Both the position numbers and the translations under genes were made by a program. From assembly GCA_900767605.1 (NCBI GenBank), contig CAAFZT010000048.1, forward strand, positions 1 through 64,000: a DNA stretch of 64,000 bases. The letters run 5' to 3'. The notes beneath the pieces are model-generated. The model worked only from the letters and a program-made list of their open reading frames with translations, was not told where the DNA came from and ran no database searches. Positions within the stretch are counted from its first letter, which is position 1. Every line of letters begins with the position of its first letter. Below, piece after piece: positions 52,737-61,746 of this stretch. The stretch comes from Bacilli bacterium. GTDB taxonomy: Bacteria > Bacillota_I > Bacilli_A > RFN20 > CAG-826.

Positions 52737-53498
52737 TTATGCAACCTCGATAAATTGGGTTTCCGGAGCAACTTGACGGAAGGAGTCGGGGACTTTGCCT
52801 GAAGTGATGACGGCTTGAACCTTATCAATCCCCACGGTTTTGGCCAAGCATTTCTTACCGATTTTCTTTTTATCCACTAAGACGATCGTTTGGTCCGCGT
52901 TTTTGATCATCAAGCGTTTTAAGGCCGCTTGATCCTTCCGGTGTTCGGAGAAGCCAAACTCCGCATCCGCGCCCGAAGTGGAGAGGAGACACAAAGCCGC
53001 GTGGAATTCGGAGACCATGGCTTCGGCATAAGAACCCAGGCAGCTATTCGCCGCCGGTTGGATGTCTCCGCCTAATAACGTTACGTGGTGACGGGTCTTG
53101 GTCACGAGTTCATTGGCCAAAGCCAAGCCATTCGTGATGATGATCAGATCGCTAAATTCATTGAGCATCGTCGCCATTTGGAGGCAGGTGGTCGATGAAT
53201 CCACGAAGATGGCCATGTTGTTTTGAATAAAGGGGAGGGCTTCTTTGACAAGGGCCCGCTTATCCTGAAGGTTTTCTTTTTCCCTCAAGAAGAAGGAGGT
53301 GTCCTCCATGATGGGATTGCTTTTTAAAATCGCGCCCCCGAACGTACGAGTCACTAGGCCCTTTTGTTCCATTCGGGATAAGTCCCGACGAATCGTAGAT
53401 TCCGAAACGAAAAGTTTCTGGGACAATTCGTAGACCGTGCAGGCCTTGTTTTCTCTGAGGATGGCAAGAATCTGCTCATTCCTTTCCAAATCAAGCAT
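52737..53498 (-). CDS. DeoR-family transcriptional regulator of the fucose locus
   Basis: A 253-residue repressor. The N-terminal winged helix (about 1-60; VYELSQKLFVSESTIRRDLS with RRDL signature, then GLVTRTFGGAIL) is followed by a sugar-phosphate sensing DeoRC domain (about 75-235; VDSSTTCLQMA, NGLALANEL, LLGGDIQP, and VLVDKKKIGK). It lies between fucI and an SGNH hydrolase gene on the same strand. The likely effector is a fucose-derived phosphate and the likely operators are the TGCTCATTT inverted repeats in the divergent fucI/kinase interval. Confidence 0.88.
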   Translation of the reverse strand: MLDLERNEQILAILRENKACTVYELSQKLFVSESTIRRDLSRMEQKGLVTRTFGGAILKSNPIMEDTSFFLREKENLQDKRALVKEALPFIQNNMAIFVDSSTTCLQMATMLNEFSDLIIITNGLALANELVTKTRHHVTLLGGDIQPAANSCLGSYAEAMVSEFHAALCLLSTSGADAEFGFSEHRKDQAALKRLMIKNADQTIVLVDKKKIGKKCLAKTVGIDKVQAVITSGKVPDSFRQVAPETQFIEVA

Positions 53499-53577
53499 AA
53501 ATAAACTCCAAAATCATTCAAAAATAAGCAATGCAGGACGGAGAAAAGGCCATTTTCATGGCCCTTTCCCCTTATCC

Positions 53578-55371
53578 TTATTTATATAACTGTTTGTAAA
53601 GCATGCAGGCGCGATAGTCCGCGGATTCGAGGTCTTTCGTGCCGAATGCGCTCCAAGCGTGCGGGCGGAAGATCTCCGCGTCGTCCACGTTATGCATGGA
53701 GACGGGGATGCGTAGCATCGATGCCAAGGTGATTAAATCCTTGCCAACATGGCCGTAGACGAAGGCACAGTGGTTGGCACCCCAGTGGGCCATAACGTCA
53801 TAAGTGGAATCGAAGGCGTGGCCGTAGTTGTGTTTTTCGTCGTTCAGGCGCGGGACGAAATAGGTGGACGGCCAGCTGCGGTCGGTGATATCCAAAATCT
53901 TTTGATTGGCCTCTTCAGGGAGGACGATCGTCGAGCCTTCGGCGATTTGCATGTCATATCCCAGTCCATCGATCAAATTGATACGGACCAAGGTGACGGG
54001 CATTTCGGCGCAGGTATCCCAGCGGGCGGAGAATCCGCCGCCCCGGAAGGAGCCGCGATTGGCCGCTTCCCATTTGGTGGCTTTTAACATCGCATCGATA
54101 TCTTTGTCGGTAACATTCATCCACGGTTTCCAGCAATGTTCGCCTTTTTCGTTAATGGACGCGCCGTTGCCGTCTAATGCGGCGGCGCCAGAATTAAGGA
54201 GGTGCATGAAGCCGAGTTTTGCAAGGCCTTCAGCCTCCATCCCCGTGCGTTCCTTGTAGGCTTTCGGCGACCAATAGGTACGGACGTCGGCAAAGATAGA
54301 AGCTTCGTGGGTGAGAAGGTTTTCCATAACCATGCCAAGGCCATTGCAGTTATCCCCTTCGGTAGCGAGGATCGTTGGGTTTTTCTTGCCGTTCCAATCG
54401 AAGGTTCCCGAAAGAATCGATTCGGGGAAGTCGGCATTGGGGAGCCAGTCCGTCCATTGACGTTGCCCCTGGAATCCGGCAAATAAGGCATTATGGCCAA
54501 GGGCTTCTTCCTTGAAACCAATTTCAGCAAGCTTCGGATTGCCAAGCATCAAATCGCGGATGATAAGTGTCATCTTGATCGTGAATTCCCATTGCTTTTC
54601 TTTTTCTTCTTTAGAGAAAGCAGGGGCGAAGGGCCAAACATCGGGGCGGTTGAAGTCCTCGCCTTCGTGGCATTTTTCTTTGACCCATTTCAAGGCTTTT
54701 TCATATTCTTCGTGGTCGTAGATTCCTAAATCCATACGGCGGAGGATTTCGACTTCATCCACCCATTCGGCGCGGAGCCCGAAGGTCTTTTGCATGTAGT
54801 TCGCGTCGATATAAGAACCTCCGATTCCCATCGAGACGGTTCCAATGCCTAGATAAGACATTTCTTTGAATTGACCAACGACCAAGGCGGCACGGGCGAA
54901 GCGGAGAATCTTTTCTTCGACGTCCGGGGTGATGCCATCCTTATCCGCGGTTTGGACATCGTGTCCATAAATCGCGAAGGCCGGGAGCCCGCGCTGGACG
55001 TGGGCGGCCATCGCGGCAGCTAAATAAACGGCGCCGGGACGTTCGGTTCCGTTGAATCCCCAAATGGCTTTGGTCGTGAGGGGGTCGAGGTCCATGGTTT
55101 CGGTTCCATAGCACCAGCAGGGGGTGACCGTTAAGGTCGCCGTGACGTTTTGGGTGTGGAAATAGTCATTGCATTTCGCGCTTTCGGCGGCTCCGCCGAT
55201 TGTGCAGGGCGAGATGACGACTTCGGCCGGGGTGCCATCGCCATAGAAGACATTGCTTTCAATGAGCTTCTTCGCGGCTTTGGCCATGGCCATGGTCTGT
55301 TCTTCTAGCGATTCGCGAACGCCATAGCAGCGCCCGTCGATCACAGGACGAATTCCAATACGTGGTTTCAT
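53578..55371 (-). CDS. fucI: L-fucose isomerase
   Basis: A 597-residue enzyme converting L-fucose to L-fuculose, the length of E. coli FucI. The start at 55371 (MKPRIGIRPVIDGR) follows AAGGAGAAAAAGT; the open frame extends 46 codons further upstream without similarity. Marks are IGIRPVIDGRCYGVRESLEE (5-24), ATEGDNCNGLG (catalytic Glu, about 335-345), SIFADVRTYWSP (catalytic Asp, about 358-369) and an N-terminal domain with HTQNVTATLTVTPCWCYG. D-arabinose isomerase activity is a known side activity. It is the first gene of a leftward operon with the DeoR regulator and SGNH hydrolase. Confidence 0.93.
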   Translation of the reverse strand: MKPRIGIRPVIDGRCYGVRESLEEQTMAMAKAAKKLIESNVFYGDGTPAEVVISPCTIGGAAESAKCNDYFHTQNVTATLTVTPCWCYGTETMDLDPLTTKAIWGFNGTERPGAVYLAAAMAAHVQRGLPAFAIYGHDVQTADKDGITPDVEEKILRFARAALVVGQFKEMSYLGIGTVSMGIGGSYIDANYMQKTFGLRAEWVDEVEILRRMDLGIYDHEEYEKALKWVKEKCHEGEDFNRPDVWPFAPAFSKEEKEKQWEFTIKMTLIIRDLMLGNPKLAEIGFKEEALGHNALFAGFQGQRQWTDWLPNADFPESILSGTFDWNGKKNPTILATEGDNCNGLGMVMENLLTHEASIFADVRTYWSPKAYKERTGMEAEGLAKLGFMHLLNSGAAALDGNGASINEKGEHCWKPWMNVTDKDIDAMLKATKWEAANRGSFRGGGFSARWDTCAEMPVTLVRINLIDGLGYDMQIAEGSTIVLPEEANQKILDITDRSWPSTYFVPRLNDEKHNYGHAFDSTYDVMAHWGANHCAFVYGHVGKDLITLASMLRIPVSMHNVDDAEIFRPHAWSAFGTKDLESADYRACMLYKQLYK

Positions 55372-55475
55372 ACTTTTTCTCCTTTGATGAGCGAATATGT
55401 TTGGAACGACACCTTCATTATACGTGCGCGGTTTCTTCATTAGCACAAGGGGAATTTGGTTGCGTGAATATTTCC

Positions 55476-55511
55476 AAATGAGCATGAATGCGCGCAAATA
55501 TATGCTCATTT
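55476..55511. promoter_or_regulatory. Probable DeoR operator, inverted repeat
   Basis: AAATGAGCAT (55476-55485) and ATGCTCATTT (55502-55511) are perfect inverted 10-base arms around a GCGCGC centre; the wider 36-bp element matches at 14 of 18 symmetrical positions. It lies about midway between the divergent starts, as expected for a shared fucose-locus operator. Confidence 0.65.
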
Positions 55512-55583
55512 ATGAATAAAATAAGCGATAAAGTCAAGGAAAAAGCCAGATTCTATGTATGGCTAGAGGGGTGAAAACCTTCT

Positions 55584-55592
55584 TGCTCATTT
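55584..55592 (+). promoter_or_regulatory. Third operator half-site
   Basis: TGCTCATTT recurs 89 bp before the kinase start at 55681, in the same orientation as the right arm of the inverted repeat at 55476-55511. It could support looping or secondary binding by the DeoR regulator. Confidence 0.4.
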
Positions 55593-55680
55593 ACGATAAT
55601 ATCCTGAAAAACGCGCATAACATCGCCAATTTAGGCGAACAATCCCCAAATTGAACTTATTTTTCTAGTATCATAAAAGC

Positions 55681-57111
55681 ATGAAAGTTCTTTCGATTGA
55701 TGTTTCCGCCTCCAACCTTCGCGTCTTGAAGGTTTGTCATGATGAGGCCGGTTTTCATTATGAAACCATTTACCGCGTTCCTAACGATATGGTCTACGTA
55801 GGCGGCCATTATCATTGGGACAATGAAAAAATCCTAAAGGGAATTCAAGAAGGAATCGTCAAAGCCTGCCAAGAAGATCCAGAAATCCAAAGTGTTGGAA
55901 TCGATACTTGGGGGGTGGACTACGTTCCCTTGGATGAAAACGGAAATCCCCTTGCCATGGCGATGTGCTATCGCGACGAACGTTGCCAAAAAGCGATGGA
56001 AGCCTTCCTTCAAGAAACTCCTTATTGGGAGGTTTACGAGCAAACGGGAATCCAACGTTGCAACTTCAATACGATTTTCCAACTTTACGATGATTTGATT
56101 TTGGAAAAGAAAAAAATGGCTTCCTTCCTCTTAATGCCGGACTATTTGAGCTATCGCTTAACGGGGGAAAAGAGGAATGAAGTGACCAATTTGTCCACGG
56201 GGGCTCTTTATAACCCTTTGACCCACGATTATGCGGAGGGATGTTTGACTAAGGTTGGCCTAACCAAAGACAAGATGCCCCGTCTCATCCGTCCCGGCGA
56301 ACGAATCGGAACCCTTCATCTCGAAGGGGCTCCTGAATTACCAGTTATTGCGGTGTGTAGCCACGACACTGCCTCGGCGATTGCCTCGATGCCCTTGACC
56401 CCACGTTCCTTCTATATCTCCAGCGGAACCTGGAGTTTGCTTGGGGCTGAATTGGATCATCCTTTCATCAATAAGGAAACCTTTGAAAAGGATTTCACCA
56501 ATGAAATAGGGTATGACGATCACGTCTGCTTCCTGAAGAACGTCATGGGCTTCTTCATGATCCAAGAACTCCGTCATGAATTTAACGATATTCCTTTCGC
56601 CGATATCTTAAAGCAGGCGAATGAATCGAAGGTCGATGGGCTTTATATCGACGTAGATGATTTGCCCTTTGCCTCTCCACGAAACATGAAAGCCAAAATC
56701 TTGGAATATCTAGATAAAACCCACCAAAAGCATGGGGACTTAAGTCTTGGAGACCTTGCTCATATCGTCTATGAATCTTTGGCAATCAAGTATGCCTTGC
56801 GCATCCAGGACCTCGAAAAACTCGTAGGTTTTGAAGCGGAATCCCTGGTGGTGACAGGAGGAGGAACCAATATCCCGTCTCTCCTTCAACGGATTGCTGA
56901 TTTGTCGGGGTTAGTCGTGAAAACCGGAGAAGCGGAAGCAACGGCTTACGGCAACGCGATGGTTCAATTCCTCGCCTTAAAGGAATTCGCTTCTTTGTCT
57001 GAGGCGCGCGAGGCGTTGTTCGCCTCTTCCCAACATGATGTCTATTCGCCAAGGGCGATGGATAAAAAGGCCGTATTCGAGGCCTATGCAAAAGCAACGA
57101 AAGGAAAATAA
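55681..57111 (+). CDS. FGGY sugar kinase, probably L-fuculokinase (RhaB-like)
   Basis: A 476-residue FGGY-family kinase. Marks are VGIDTWGVDYVPLDENG (about 73-89), YRDERCQKAMEAFLQET (about 97-113), LLMPDYLSYRLTGEKRNEVT (about 145-164) and VVTGGGTNIPSLLQRIADLS (about 396-415). In sequence style it is nearer to rhamnulokinase than to E. coli FucK. The divergent neighbour is L-fucose isomerase and no rhamnose isomerase is present, so phosphorylation of L-fuculose at C1 is inferred. The aldolase gene follows after only 4 bp. Confidence 0.82.
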   Translation: MKVLSIDVSASNLRVLKVCHDEAGFHYETIYRVPNDMVYVGGHYHWDNEKILKGIQEGIVKACQEDPEIQSVGIDTWGVDYVPLDENGNPLAMAMCYRDERCQKAMEAFLQETPYWEVYEQTGIQRCNFNTIFQLYDDLILEKKKMASFLLMPDYLSYRLTGEKRNEVTNLSTGALYNPLTHDYAEGCLTKVGLTKDKMPRLIRPGERIGTLHLEGAPELPVIAVCSHDTASAIASMPLTPRSFYISSGTWSLLGAELDHPFINKETFEKDFTNEIGYDDHVCFLKNVMGFFMIQELRHEFNDIPFADILKQANESKVDGLYIDVDDLPFASPRNMKAKILEYLDKTHQKHGDLSLGDLAHIVYESLAIKYALRIQDLEKLVGFEAESLVVTGGGTNIPSLLQRIADLSGLVVKTGEAEATAYGNAMVQFLALKEFASLSEAREALFASSQHDVYSPRAMDKKAVFEAYAKATKGK

Positions 57112-57115
57112 AAAT

Positions 57116-57937
57116 ATGAAAGTAATGGACGCTGAATTCGCGCAGCATTTTGTGCGTCTCTGCTCGGAGGGCTATTCCCGCGGATGGCACGAACGCAACG
57201 GAGGAAATCTTTCCTACCGCATGACCCAAGCCGATGTGGACATGGTCAAAGACCAATTCTTCGAACGGGAAGTCCGTTCCACGGGCTGCCACGTTTCTAA
57301 GCTTGGCGGAGAATATTTCTTGGTCAAAGCTACCGGTGGCTTCATGGGCAACATGGCCCGGGATCCCGAACACAACATGGGTATCATCCGCTTGGATGAA
57401 AAGGGCGAGAATTATTCCATCCTTTGGGGATTCTCGGGCAACATGCACCCGACCTCGGAGCTCCCCTCCCACTTAATGAATCTCGAAGTCGTCAAAGAAC
57501 GCACCAACGGAAAATACCGCATTGTTTATCACTGCCACCCCGCGAATATCATTGCCTTGACCTTCGTCCTTCCCTTGACCGATGAAGCCTTCACCAAGGC
57601 CCTTTGGACCTCGATGACCGAATGCCCGATCATTTTCCCGGCCGGCGTTGGCGTATTGCCCTGGATGGTTTGCGGCGGAGAAGAAATCGGAACCGCGACC
57701 TCCAATTTGATGAAGAAGTACGACATTGCGATTTGGGCCCATCACGGCATCTTCTGCACCGGTGAAGACTTCGATTCCGTCTTCGGCATGATGGATGCGG
57801 TCGAGAAATCCGCGGAAATCGAAGTCAAGGTGCTTTCGATGGGCGGAGCCCGTCAAACGATGACCGATGAAAACATCTTAGCCCTTGAAAAGCCGTTTGG
57901 CATCACGGTCAACCGCGAATTCATCCATACCAAATAA
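57116..57937 (+). CDS. Class II aldolase, RhaD-like (fuculose/rhamnulose-1-phosphate aldolase)
   Basis: The start at 57116 (MKVMDAEF) follows AAAGGAAAATAA; an in-frame extension upstream overlaps the kinase gene. The 273-residue class II aldolase matches the length and motifs of RhaD more than FucA: SRGWHERNGGNLSYRM (about 19-34), STGCHVSKLGGEYFLVKATG (about 57-76), HPTSELPSHL (about 113-122), VYHCHPANIIALTF (zinc-binding His pair, about 139-152) and AIWAHHGIFCTGEDF (about 204-218). It would split the ketose-1-phosphate into dihydroxyacetone phosphate and L-lactaldehyde. With fucI adjacent, fuculose-1-phosphate is the probable substrate. A terminator follows at 57957. Confidence 0.86.
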   Translation: MKVMDAEFAQHFVRLCSEGYSRGWHERNGGNLSYRMTQADVDMVKDQFFEREVRSTGCHVSKLGGEYFLVKATGGFMGNMARDPEHNMGIIRLDEKGENYSILWGFSGNMHPTSELPSHLMNLEVVKERTNGKYRIVYHCHPANIIALTFVLPLTDEAFTKALWTSMTECPIIFPAGVGVLPWMVCGGEEIGTATSNLMKKYDIAIWAHHGIFCTGEDFDSVFGMMDAVEKSAEIEVKVLSMGGARQTMTDENILALEKPFGITVNREFIHTK

Positions 57938-57956
57938 GAACCATAACAAGTTCAAG

Positions 57957-57981
57957 AAGGCTGGCGCGTCCAGCCTTTTTT
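57957..57981 (+). terminator. Terminator of fucose kinase/aldolase operon
   Basis: AAGGCTGG-CGCGT-CCAGCCTT is a perfect 8-bp stem followed by TTTT, 19 bases after the aldolase stop codon. Confidence 0.88.
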
Positions 57982-58144
57982 CATGGGGTCTATTCGGTTC
58001 CCCTAGGAATATGGGTTATTTTGGCCTTTTTTGCCGAACAAGCGTTGTTTGATGGGGCTTAGTTTGGTAGACTATGGCCGTGAAAAAGGACGAGTGTTTT
58101 GCTTTCATAAGGGGAATGAAACCAAAGACTCCGTTAAAGGTATT

Positions 58145-59587
58145 ATGAAAAAGAAGAATTTCGTTTTTTGCTTGGCTTTAGCTAGCCTAGCTCTTATCGC
58201 TTGTGGAACTGGCAATGAAGGGGGTTCCAGCAATACGGACCCTGTCCCAGGAACTAGCACGAGCACGACCGAACCGGCGGATAGCCAAACCTCGACTGGC
58301 AGCCAAACTTCCAACAGCAGTCAAATCTCAACGTCCACGGATGACAAGGCGAAAGTACAAGGTTATCGTCGCGTGAAATCCATCGACGAACTTCAAGACC
58401 AAACCAAAGTCATGGTCGCTTCTGATGACGGGGGAAGCCTCGTGGGCTTCACTTCGACCAATAAGCCTAACAACAAGACGGGCGGAGTTTATTCTTGGTA
58501 TTTCCTTAGCTGCAATTTGAATGCGGTTAATTCTAATGGTGACGTCAAAGAAATTGGCAATGCTGCTTTGTTTGATTTAACCAAGAAAGGCAATTCTTAT
58601 ACCTTCTCGGTGGATTCCAAATATTTATCGGGATACGTGGATGGCACGCACTATAGCATTGGGCTCATCGATGCGGAAAACGCGACGACCTCCTGGAGCA
58701 TCACGGTGGGACAAGACGGCAAAGCCCAAGCGATTTCCGCTTCAAACGTCTATCTCCAATTCGCTTCCAAATTCGGAACTTGGTGCGGATATAACAAAAC
58801 ATCCAACGTTTATTTCTACGTCCCCTCTCTGATTTCGGTGGATCAGTCCCAATCCTCCTCCTCTTCCTCCGCCCCCGATTATGGCGGAACTAACGACGAC
58901 TCCGGATGGGAAGGAATGGATTTCAATACCTATGGGAATACCTTCCGCGGAGAATTAAAGAAGCGCATCAGTGCTTACAAGACCAAAACCGCGACTTATA
59001 GCGAATGCCTTTCGATTGGGGCAAAAGCCGCCTCTTATCCCCAAGGCAGCAACACCTTCGTTCCGATTTATCACGCCGCTCCCGGAACCACTCAAGGCAT
59101 TTCGGGAAATGGGGCGATGACGACGACGGTTGGTTCCTGCAACCGCGAACACACCTGGCCGAAAAGCCGTGGAGGCAACCTCTCGGAAAAAGACCCCTTC
59201 ATGGTTCGTCCTTCTTTAACCTCGGAGAATTCTTCTCGCGGGAATAATTTCTATGGCACGGGGTCTCGGGAATGGGATCCTGCTTCCTGCGGATATGAGG
59301 GAGCTCGAGGAGAAGCGGCCCGCATCATCCTCTACACCGCGACCGCCTATATGGGCCAATTGGAATTATCCAACAACCCCAATGATTCCACGGCCAATCA
59401 TACGATGGGTACTTTAAAGTCCTTATTAGAATGGAATGCTGCTTATCCGGTTCAGGATATGGAAAAGCAAATCAATAACTACCTTTGCAAATCCGGATAC
59501 GGCCGCAACCCTTTTGTTGATCACCCAGAATACGCGAACTACATCTGGGATAACGCCGGCATTCGCACAAGTGCTTTCAACGCTTAA
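58145..59587 (+). CDS. Endonuclease I-type lipoprotein nuclease
   Basis: The start at 58145 (MKKKNF) follows AAAGGTATT; the open frame begins 38 codons earlier without a signal peptide. The 480-residue lipoprotein (lipobox LIAC, Cys about 20) has a long Ser/Thr linker (about 25-65). A domain of about 150 residues follows (about 72-225; RRVKSIDELQDQTKVMVASD), found in Bacillota secreted proteins with nucleic-acid enzymes, then a second Ser linker. The C-terminal endonuclease I (EndA/NucM) domain (about 260-480) has CNREHTWPKSRGGNL (about 338-352, catalytic His) and RNPFVDHPEYANYIW. It would degrade extracellular DNA at the cell surface, for nutrients or against DNA traps. Confidence 0.88.
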   Translation: MKKKNFVFCLALASLALIACGTGNEGGSSNTDPVPGTSTSTTEPADSQTSTGSQTSNSSQISTSTDDKAKVQGYRRVKSIDELQDQTKVMVASDDGGSLVGFTSTNKPNNKTGGVYSWYFLSCNLNAVNSNGDVKEIGNAALFDLTKKGNSYTFSVDSKYLSGYVDGTHYSIGLIDAENATTSWSITVGQDGKAQAISASNVYLQFASKFGTWCGYNKTSNVYFYVPSLISVDQSQSSSSSSAPDYGGTNDDSGWEGMDFNTYGNTFRGELKKRISAYKTKTATYSECLSIGAKAASYPQGSNTFVPIYHAAPGTTQGISGNGAMTTTVGSCNREHTWPKSRGGNLSEKDPFMVRPSLTSENSSRGNNFYGTGSREWDPASCGYEGARGEAARIILYTATAYMGQLELSNNPNDSTANHTMGTLKSLLEWNAAYPVQDMEKQINNYLCKSGYGRNPFVDHPEYANYIWDNAGIRTSAFNA

Positions 59588-59656
59588 TTCCTTCTACCCC
59601 TTTGATATTTCGACTAAATGCCCCCATTATTTTTCTCGTACTTTGGAGGAAGAATT

Positions 59657-60694
59657 ATGAAAGCGATGACCTATATCGAAAAGAACCACTTCGCCTTGCT
59701 TGATAAGCCTAAGCCCGAATTAAAGCATCCTCGCGACGCGATTGTGAAAGTGACCCTGAGTTCGATTTGCACGAGTGATTTGCATATTAAGCACGGCTCG
59801 GTTCCTCGGGCGGTCCCCGGCATCACTGTGGGACACGAAATGGTGGGGGTTGTCGAATCCATAGGGGAAGAAGTTCATAACGTTCGTCCCGGAGACCGCG
59901 TCACCGTTAACGTGGAAACCTTTTGCGGAGAATGCTTTTTCTGCCAGCGTGGCTTCGTCAATAACTGCACGGATCCTCATGGCGGCTGGGCACTAGGATG
60001 CCGAATCGATGGAGGCCAAACCGAATACGTTCGCGTCCCTTATGCGGACCAAGGTTTAAATAAAATCCCCGATTCCGTATCGGATGAACGGGCTTTATTC
60101 GTGGGTGATATCCTCGCGACCGGATTTTGGTCCGCGCGGATTTCGGAGATTCGTTCAGAAGACACCGTTCTTATTATCGGGGCAGGCCCCACGGGGATTT
60201 GTTCCCTTTTATGCGTCAAACTCAAGAACCCCAAGCGGATTATCGTCTGTGAAAAAGACCCAAGTCGCATCGAATTTGTGAAAAGGCATTATCCCGATGT
60301 TTTGGTATGTCTACCCGAAGAATGCGAAGAATTCACCAAGTCCCATAGTGAACATGGGGGAGCCGATGTCGTGCTGGAAGTGGCGGGGGCCAAGGACACC
60401 TTTGAATTAGCTTGGCGTAGCGCCCGTCCGAATGCGATCGTCACGATCGTTGCCCTCTACGATGAGAACCAAGTTCTCCCTTTGCCGAAGATGTATGGGA
60501 AGAACCTCATCTTCAAAACGGGCGGAGTGGATGGATGCGACTGCGCAGAAATCTTGTCCCTTATTGAACAGGGTAAAATCGATACGACCCCTTTAATCAC
60601 CCATCGATTTCCTTTCAGTCGCATTGAAGAGGCTTATGACCTGTTTGAAAAACATCAGGACCATGTGATGAAAGTCGCGATTACCGCGGATTGA
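59657..60694 (+). CDS. Zinc-dependent alcohol dehydrogenase (MDR family)
   Basis: The start at 59657 (MKAMTYIEK) follows TTTGGAGGAAGAATT. The 345-residue medium-chain dehydrogenase has the catalytic zinc site CTSDLHIKHG (about 37-46) and GHEMVGVVE (about 59-67), the structural zinc cysteines CGECFFCQRGFVNNC (about 90-104), and a Rossmann motif GAGPTGICSLL (about 174-184). The relatives are threonine, sorbitol and butanediol dehydrogenases. In its position after the fucose genes it could reduce lactaldehyde or related aldehydes, but this is inference. The gene has its own start region, with no operon link by spacing. Confidence 0.85.
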   Translation: MKAMTYIEKNHFALLDKPKPELKHPRDAIVKVTLSSICTSDLHIKHGSVPRAVPGITVGHEMVGVVESIGEEVHNVRPGDRVTVNVETFCGECFFCQRGFVNNCTDPHGGWALGCRIDGGQTEYVRVPYADQGLNKIPDSVSDERALFVGDILATGFWSARISEIRSEDTVLIIGAGPTGICSLLCVKLKNPKRIIVCEKDPSRIEFVKRHYPDVLVCLPEECEEFTKSHSEHGGADVVLEVAGAKDTFELAWRSARPNAIVTIVALYDENQVLPLPKMYGKNLIFKTGGVDGCDCAEILSLIEQGKIDTTPLITHRFPFSRIEEAYDLFEKHQDHVMKVAITAD

Positions 60695-60743
60695 TTTTGC
60701 TTTGATCGTTTACGTTATAATAACAAGATAAACGGAGATTTTT

Positions 60744-61646
60744 ATGGATATCGTGAAATTAGTGCCGGCGACGAAAGATTATCTTTGGGGCGGGTACCGC
60801 TTAAAAGAAGCGGGAAAACCCATCCAAGGGGATGTCCTTGCGGAATGCTGGGAACTTTCCTTTCATCCAGATGGCCCTTGCCGCATTGCTTCGGGACCCG
60901 AGAAGGGCAAAACATTAAAAGAAGTGGCCACCAAAGAAGATATCGGAGAACGGGCTTCCCGTTTCCCCTTCTTCCCTGTGCTCATTAAGCTCATTGATTC
61001 TGCGGGGAACCTTTCCGTCCAGGTTCATCCTAGCGATGCTTATGCTTTAAAAAACGAGAATAGCTTTGGCAAAACGGAGATGTGGCATATTCTCCATGCC
61101 GAAAAAGGCGCGGGACTATACGTAGGATTAAAGAAAGAAACGAGCCTAGAAGAAATTCGTGAGGCGGTAAATAACGACACTATTATGTCGTTATTGAATT
61201 TCTATGAAGTCCAACCAGGGGAATCTTATTTCATTCCCAGTGGAACAATCCATGCGATTGGAAAAGGCGTCACCTTGATTGAGATTCAGCAAAATAGCAA
61301 CCTCACCTATCGCTTATACGACTATCATCGCCTAGGCAAAGACGGCAAACCCCGCCAGTTGCATCTAGAAAAAGCCTTGAAGGTCATCGATACCCATCCC
61401 TATCATCCCTTATCCTTCCCTTCCCCCGTTATTGGAGAGTGCGAATATTTTGTCTCGGAACGCGTTTCGGATTTATCGATTCATCCAGAACCGGGCTCCT
61501 TTATCTCTGTGACCTTTGTCGAAGGCAAAGGGAAACTCAATGGGATTCCCTTTACTACCCTAGATACCTTCTTCCTTCCGGCTGGAAAAGAAGCAACGAT
61601 TGAAGCGGATGAACCCGTGACCTACATTAAAACCTTTGTTCGTTAA
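60744..61646 (+). CDS. manA: Mannose-6-phosphate isomerase, class I
   Basis: A 300-residue cupin-fold zinc enzyme interconverting mannose-6-phosphate and fructose-6-phosphate. Zinc ligands lie in LSVQVHPSDAYA (about 90-101, Gln and His), GKTEMWHIL (about 109-117, Glu) and SGTIHAIGKGVTLIEIQQ (about 163-180, His). The short length is that of Bacillus-type ManA. A TATAAT box lies close upstream (60715), preceded by TTGATT at a long spacing. It would take up mannose produced by GH130-type phosphorolysis after isomerisation by a phosphomannomutase that is not in this window. Confidence 0.92.
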   Translation: MDIVKLVPATKDYLWGGYRLKEAGKPIQGDVLAECWELSFHPDGPCRIASGPEKGKTLKEVATKEDIGERASRFPFFPVLIKLIDSAGNLSVQVHPSDAYALKNENSFGKTEMWHILHAEKGAGLYVGLKKETSLEEIREAVNNDTIMSLLNFYEVQPGESYFIPSGTIHAIGKGVTLIEIQQNSNLTYRLYDYHRLGKDGKPRQLHLEKALKVIDTHPYHPLSFPSPVIGECEYFVSERVSDLSIHPEPGSFISVTFVEGKGKLNGIPFTTLDTFFLPAGKEATIEADEPVTYIKTFVR

Positions 61647-61698
61647 GTGATACCCCTTATAGGCATATTTTGAAAATAGGAGGACGTGATAAAGCCTT

Positions 61699-61742
61699 TC
61701 TATTTTATTTTTTTCACTAAATGTGGATAAAAATGAAATAGA
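61699..61742. repeat. 44-bp inverted repeat at the 3' end of ATPase gene
   Basis: Arms TCTATTTTATTTTT and AAAAATGAAATAGA match at 13 of 14 positions around a 16-base centre. The element ends 4 bases before the stop codon of the ATPase gene at 61747. A second 44-bp element with ungapped similarity at about 34 of 47 positions lies upstream of the same gene (63074-63117) in the same orientation. Confidence 0.6.
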
Positions 61743-61746
61743 GCGA

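Larger units (their letters stand above)
55372..55680. other. Divergent control region of fucose locus
   Basis: The 309-base interval between fucI and the kinase gene contains no gene. It holds three copies of the TGCTCATTT half-site described separately and repeated GCGCGC/GCGCAT words. Promoters for both directions must lie here. Confidence 0.6.

Noticed and set aside
56786..57472. Minus-strand open frame of 228 codons
   Set aside because: Antisense to the kinase and aldolase genes, whose family motifs are clear.
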